Translations under genes and position numbers: made by a program
Part shown: positions 61,801 through 64,000 of the stretch, one piece after another
How positions within the stretch are numbered: the stretch's first letter is position 1
How the letters are laid out: every line of letters begins with the position of its first letter
NCBI GenBank assembly: GCA_964017195.1
Contig: OZ024897.1
Coordinates: 33,456,536 to 33,520,535 of the forward strand
DNA from: Siderastrea radians
Taxonomy: Eukaryota; Cnidaria; Anthozoa; Scleractinia; Rhizangiidae
DNA: 64,000 nucleotides
Direction of reading: 5' to 3'
Notes under the pieces: model-generated
What the model was told of the DNA's origin: nothing
The model's database searches: none
The model's input: only the letters and a program-made list of their open reading frames with translations

Positions 61801-63497
61801 AACGAAAGTACACTCCATTTTTATCTGACGTTTCAAGGTTTCGCCCTTCGCGGAGACATTTCTAAGCTTCGCTGCAGAGGATTAATAATTTGTTTGCTCT
61901 TTGTTTCTCAAGTTATATATATCGTCCTCCTCCCTATCCCATAAAGGACACAGCGTAACAATGCTGCTTCCTATAAATTGCAACATTTAATTTCTTTTTG
62001 CGATATCAGTTGAAGACATTGACCGATATTAATAAAAAAAGCAATATTAACCATAATGTTGAGAGCTAAAGTGAAAGAGTGTTTTTAGATCACATTTGTC
62101 ACGTTGGTTTACCTTTCTCAGTGTCTCTAGATTGACATGCAGAGCGATCTCAGTTTTCAGTTTGTTTGGCAACAAAGTGAGAGAGTTGAGGTCTCCGCCT
62201 CCAGTACTCATCCTGCCTCTGAAACAGAACACCACCAAGACCCTTTGTTTGAATAAGAAGTTTAATATCTTCAACAATGGAAGATATGGATAGCCAGGAG
62301 GGGGGGAGTACTCCCCTATGTGGCCTATACGGGGACGTGTCGCTGGACAGGGTATGGTTTTTGGCCTCTCTGCCTAAACAGGGTATGTAATTTTATGCGA
62401 GTCTGTCCTAAACTGGGTCTGATTTTGTCCTAAACAGGGTATGGTCAGTACAACTGTCGTCATTGAAAATGGCTTACACAGTATTTAGCAATCCTAGATC
62501 GTGGACGTTTGCTGATCTTTGAAACACTTAGCAATAATAAAATACCATGGTATTTTAGGGAAACACCTACAAATTGTGTAAAACCTGAGAGAGTGTATTT
62601 TGTCATTTGTCCTAAACAGGGACTTAAAATGGAGAGCGTAGGGTTGGTTTTTTAGGGCCTTCTTTCCTCCTAAACAGGGTCAAGTGTTCTGACCCTCAGC
62701 GGCACCTCTGTACCCAAACATGGGTCAAGTGTCCCCCCTCCTCCTCGGAGGGGGGACACAAAGGCAACAAAGACATTTGTAAGACCCACTGGCGGGGCCA
62801 TTCACTACAACTGTTTAGTGTTAAGGTTAGGATTAGGCCTATTAAAAAAAGCCTAAACGGGTCAGGGTTATCTTTGGAGGCTACCTAGAGGTTTATTGCA
62901 GGGTTTGGTTGGATCTAAAAATGACATCCTAGTTTAGGAGAAGTGACTTTGAAGTGACACGACCGGGTAGCTCGAGGATACGGCCTTTGTGTTACTGGTC
63001 AGGCCAGTCGCTTTACCAGTTAACATGAGTAAAGCCACGGAAGTAGGAGATATATAAAAACAATTAATAAAGGCAAAATCACAGAGACAAACCAGTGAGG
63101 AGCGCCGGATCTTGTGTAGACCTGGATCAGTAAAAATTTTGAAGACCAAAGTAAACAACAGTAAAACTGATCCTTACGGCGAGAAGATTGAGAAATTTAA
63201 ATTGAGACAGTATCTGTATTCACTTTTCTTTTTTAGCCCCCGAAGAAGGTTTGTTTTGCAAACCGAAATATCAGGCAAATACATCACTTGGCATGTGTTT
63301 TTATTTCATTTCTGTCTCAATTTAAATTTCTCAATCTTCTTGCCTTAAGGATCAGTTTACTGAGTTCAGTAGGAGAATTCAAACGGTCAGTTACATGGCA
63401 TAACGTACCTGGCCCAAGAATAGTCATACCACATGACTACCCGTCTTTGTAAGTCCTTTGGAACGTTATGCTTCTTCATGTACTGTTTGGTGTTTTC
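55821..63497 (-). CDS. Cyclic-nucleotide-gated channel subunit, C-terminal half (5' part beyond the window)
   Basis: Nine exons on the minus strand: 63497-63409, 62212-62113, 61487-61333, 61233-61147, 59754-59658, 58946-58482, 57716-57612, 57096-56998, 55913-55821. They total 1,290 nt (429 residues plus TGA). The C-linker begins KQYMKKHNVPKDLQRRVVMW and continues LPNKLKTEIALHVNLETLRK. The cyclic-nucleotide-binding domain has PGDLVCRKGEVAREMYVI and the phosphate-binding cassette GGDFFGEIGILSL...NRRTADV, with the ligand-contacting Glu and Arg present. The C-helix ends near AVLAEYGKRRLE. Beyond it is a 155-codon Ser/Asp-rich exon, then two exons of heptads (KEVKDVNSSLKDIEEVTKQK and KELKECKHRVKELESENFI), a likely assembly coiled coil. 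The pattern is CNG-type rather than HCN. Membrane segments and pore lie upstream and are not seen, so subunit class is undecided. Confidence 0.92.
56177..56569. mobile_element. MITE, family A member 2, longer form
   Basis: It shares AGCCTGCGAGCA..TTCACTTAGTGTG, GCGGCGGAGC and GAGCCGGCGAGA with the element at 11427-11622. Here the inverted arms extend to about 150 bp through CAGTCGCTATTTATGAGTCT and GGGAAAGGGAGAGAAG. No matching target duplication is visible. It lies in the last intron of the CNG gene. Confidence 0.7.
59035..59450. repeat. Two tandem units of a CCAAT-rich repeat
   Basis: The sequence around AACCAATCA..CAAAACACAAAATGA and TGATTGGTTGAGAAAGTGG occurs twice, about 240 bp apart (59065-59190 and 59310-59440). 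Each unit is itself a rough inverted repeat of ACCAATCA and TGATTGGT. A weaker relative may lie at 4112-4345. Confidence 0.55.
60455..61049. mobile_element. Terminal-inverted-repeat element with 40-bp ends
   Basis: AGGGTGAATTCGTATAACGC...ATATGCTAATGAG at the left pairs with CTCGTTAGCATATAAGAAGC...GAATTCACTCT at the right, with 4-5 mismatches in 40. The 595-bp interior has no transposase-like frame, so it is a non-autonomous element in CNG intron 4 of the visible part. Confidence 0.7.
62298..62755. repeat. Reiterated element with CCTAAACAGGGT units
   Basis: The element opens with GGAGGGGGGGAGTACTCCCC. It then repeats CTAAACAGGGTATG-like words about seven times in both regular and truncated form, and ends in CCCCCCTCCTCCTCGGAGGGGGG. 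The similar opening at 27420-27440 suggests a dispersed family. Confidence 0.6.
63161..63360. repeat. Foldback with 50-bp arms and a hammerhead-like core
   Basis: The arms GTAAAACTGATCCTTACGGC...TTGAGACAG (63161-63210) and CTGTCTCAATTT...GGATCAGTTTAC (63312-63360) are nearly perfect inverted copies. Between them, 63242-63268 reads GAAGAAGG-TTTGTTTTGCAAACC-GAAA, a stem-loop followed by GAAA as in Penelope-associated ends. It is in CNG intron 1 of the visible part. Confidence 0.6.
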
Positions 63498-64000
63498 CTG
63501 CCAAAATAGCAGTACCCATTATCAATAAGGACTTAAAATTTTACAATGGCAAGGACAACGAAGAAATAAGTCGTGAGTTAAGCAATGGCTTTGCGTGTGT
63601 ATTATACCGCATTCGGTTACATTTCTTCGACATTCTTCTGCAAAACTGCACCGGCCATGAATTGGCCAATCTTCGGTTTTAAGGAGAAGTGAGCACGCAA
63701 GGGCCTTTTGGTCTCATAAGTCTTAATTTCGCCGTCTGTATGTATTCATTTCCTGTATAGATCTGGCACATAAGCAGATTGAACGATTTGGTCCAATTAC
63801 AGAGTAGGTGAAAAACGTGAATGACGTTTTCGTTTTCGTTGACATCGTCGTCGTGATCCCTAGTACGTTTCTGTGTGTGTCGATCCTACAAGGCTGCATC
63901 ATTATGCCAAAGTGTGCGTATCAGTATTAAGATAAGCGTGATGTGCGTAAAAATATAGGGTCGCAATGCGTACCTACGTCTACAACTTCTATAATGTTAC
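63498..64000. other. Upstream intron of the CNG channel gene
   Basis: 500 bp before the first visible CNG exon on the minus strand. No exon, repeat or RNA gene recognised; the pore-encoding exons must lie beyond the window. Confidence 0.5.

Overview
The window looks like nuclear DNA of an invertebrate animal, most likely an anthozoan such as a stony coral. The reasons are metazoan gene families cut into many short exons with GT-AG introns, AT-rich introns, and very many small inverted-repeat elements of types I associate with coral genomes. The species assignment is inference.

Layout. (1) 686-40036, + strand: 43 exons of a citron Rho-interacting kinase (CIT) orthologue. They encode an AGC kinase, a long coiled coil, a C1 domain, a PH domain and a CNH domain. 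The first roughly 100 residues lie upstream of the window. The exon phases join without a break to 1,891 codons plus stop. (2) 29548-37472: a DIRS-type tyrosine-recombinase retrotransposon inside the CIT intron that splits the CNH domain. Its 3' 3,011 bp is repeated in direct tandem. Copy 1 has a premature stop in the recombinase frame, and copy 2 keeps that frame open but lacks the 5' end. (3) 42234-47542, - strand: a five-exon, 297-residue gene for a class-I SAM-methyltransferase-like protein, assembled here from exons too short to show as ORFs. (4) 47703-54329, + strand: a seven-exon SR splicing factor of the SRSF4/5/6 (SRp55/B52) group. Its start lies only 160 bp from the methyltransferase start, in head-to-head orientation. 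(5) 48172-50104: a 1.9 kb terminal-inverted-repeat transposon in SRSF intron 1. It carries a spliced but frameshifted gene on the opposite strand and no transposase that I recognise. (6) 55821-63497, - strand: the 3' nine exons of a cyclic-nucleotide-gated channel (C-linker, cyclic-nucleotide-binding domain, coiled-coil tail).

The host genes serve unrelated processes: cytokinesis kinase, methyltransferase, pre-mRNA splicing and ion channel. No operon-like logic is expected. The clearest shared regulation is the probable bidirectional promoter between the methyltransferase and SR-factor genes. Introns and gaps are full of foldback elements, tRNA-derived SINEs and MITEs, among them a family with two members in the window, and two elements with hammerhead-like cores.
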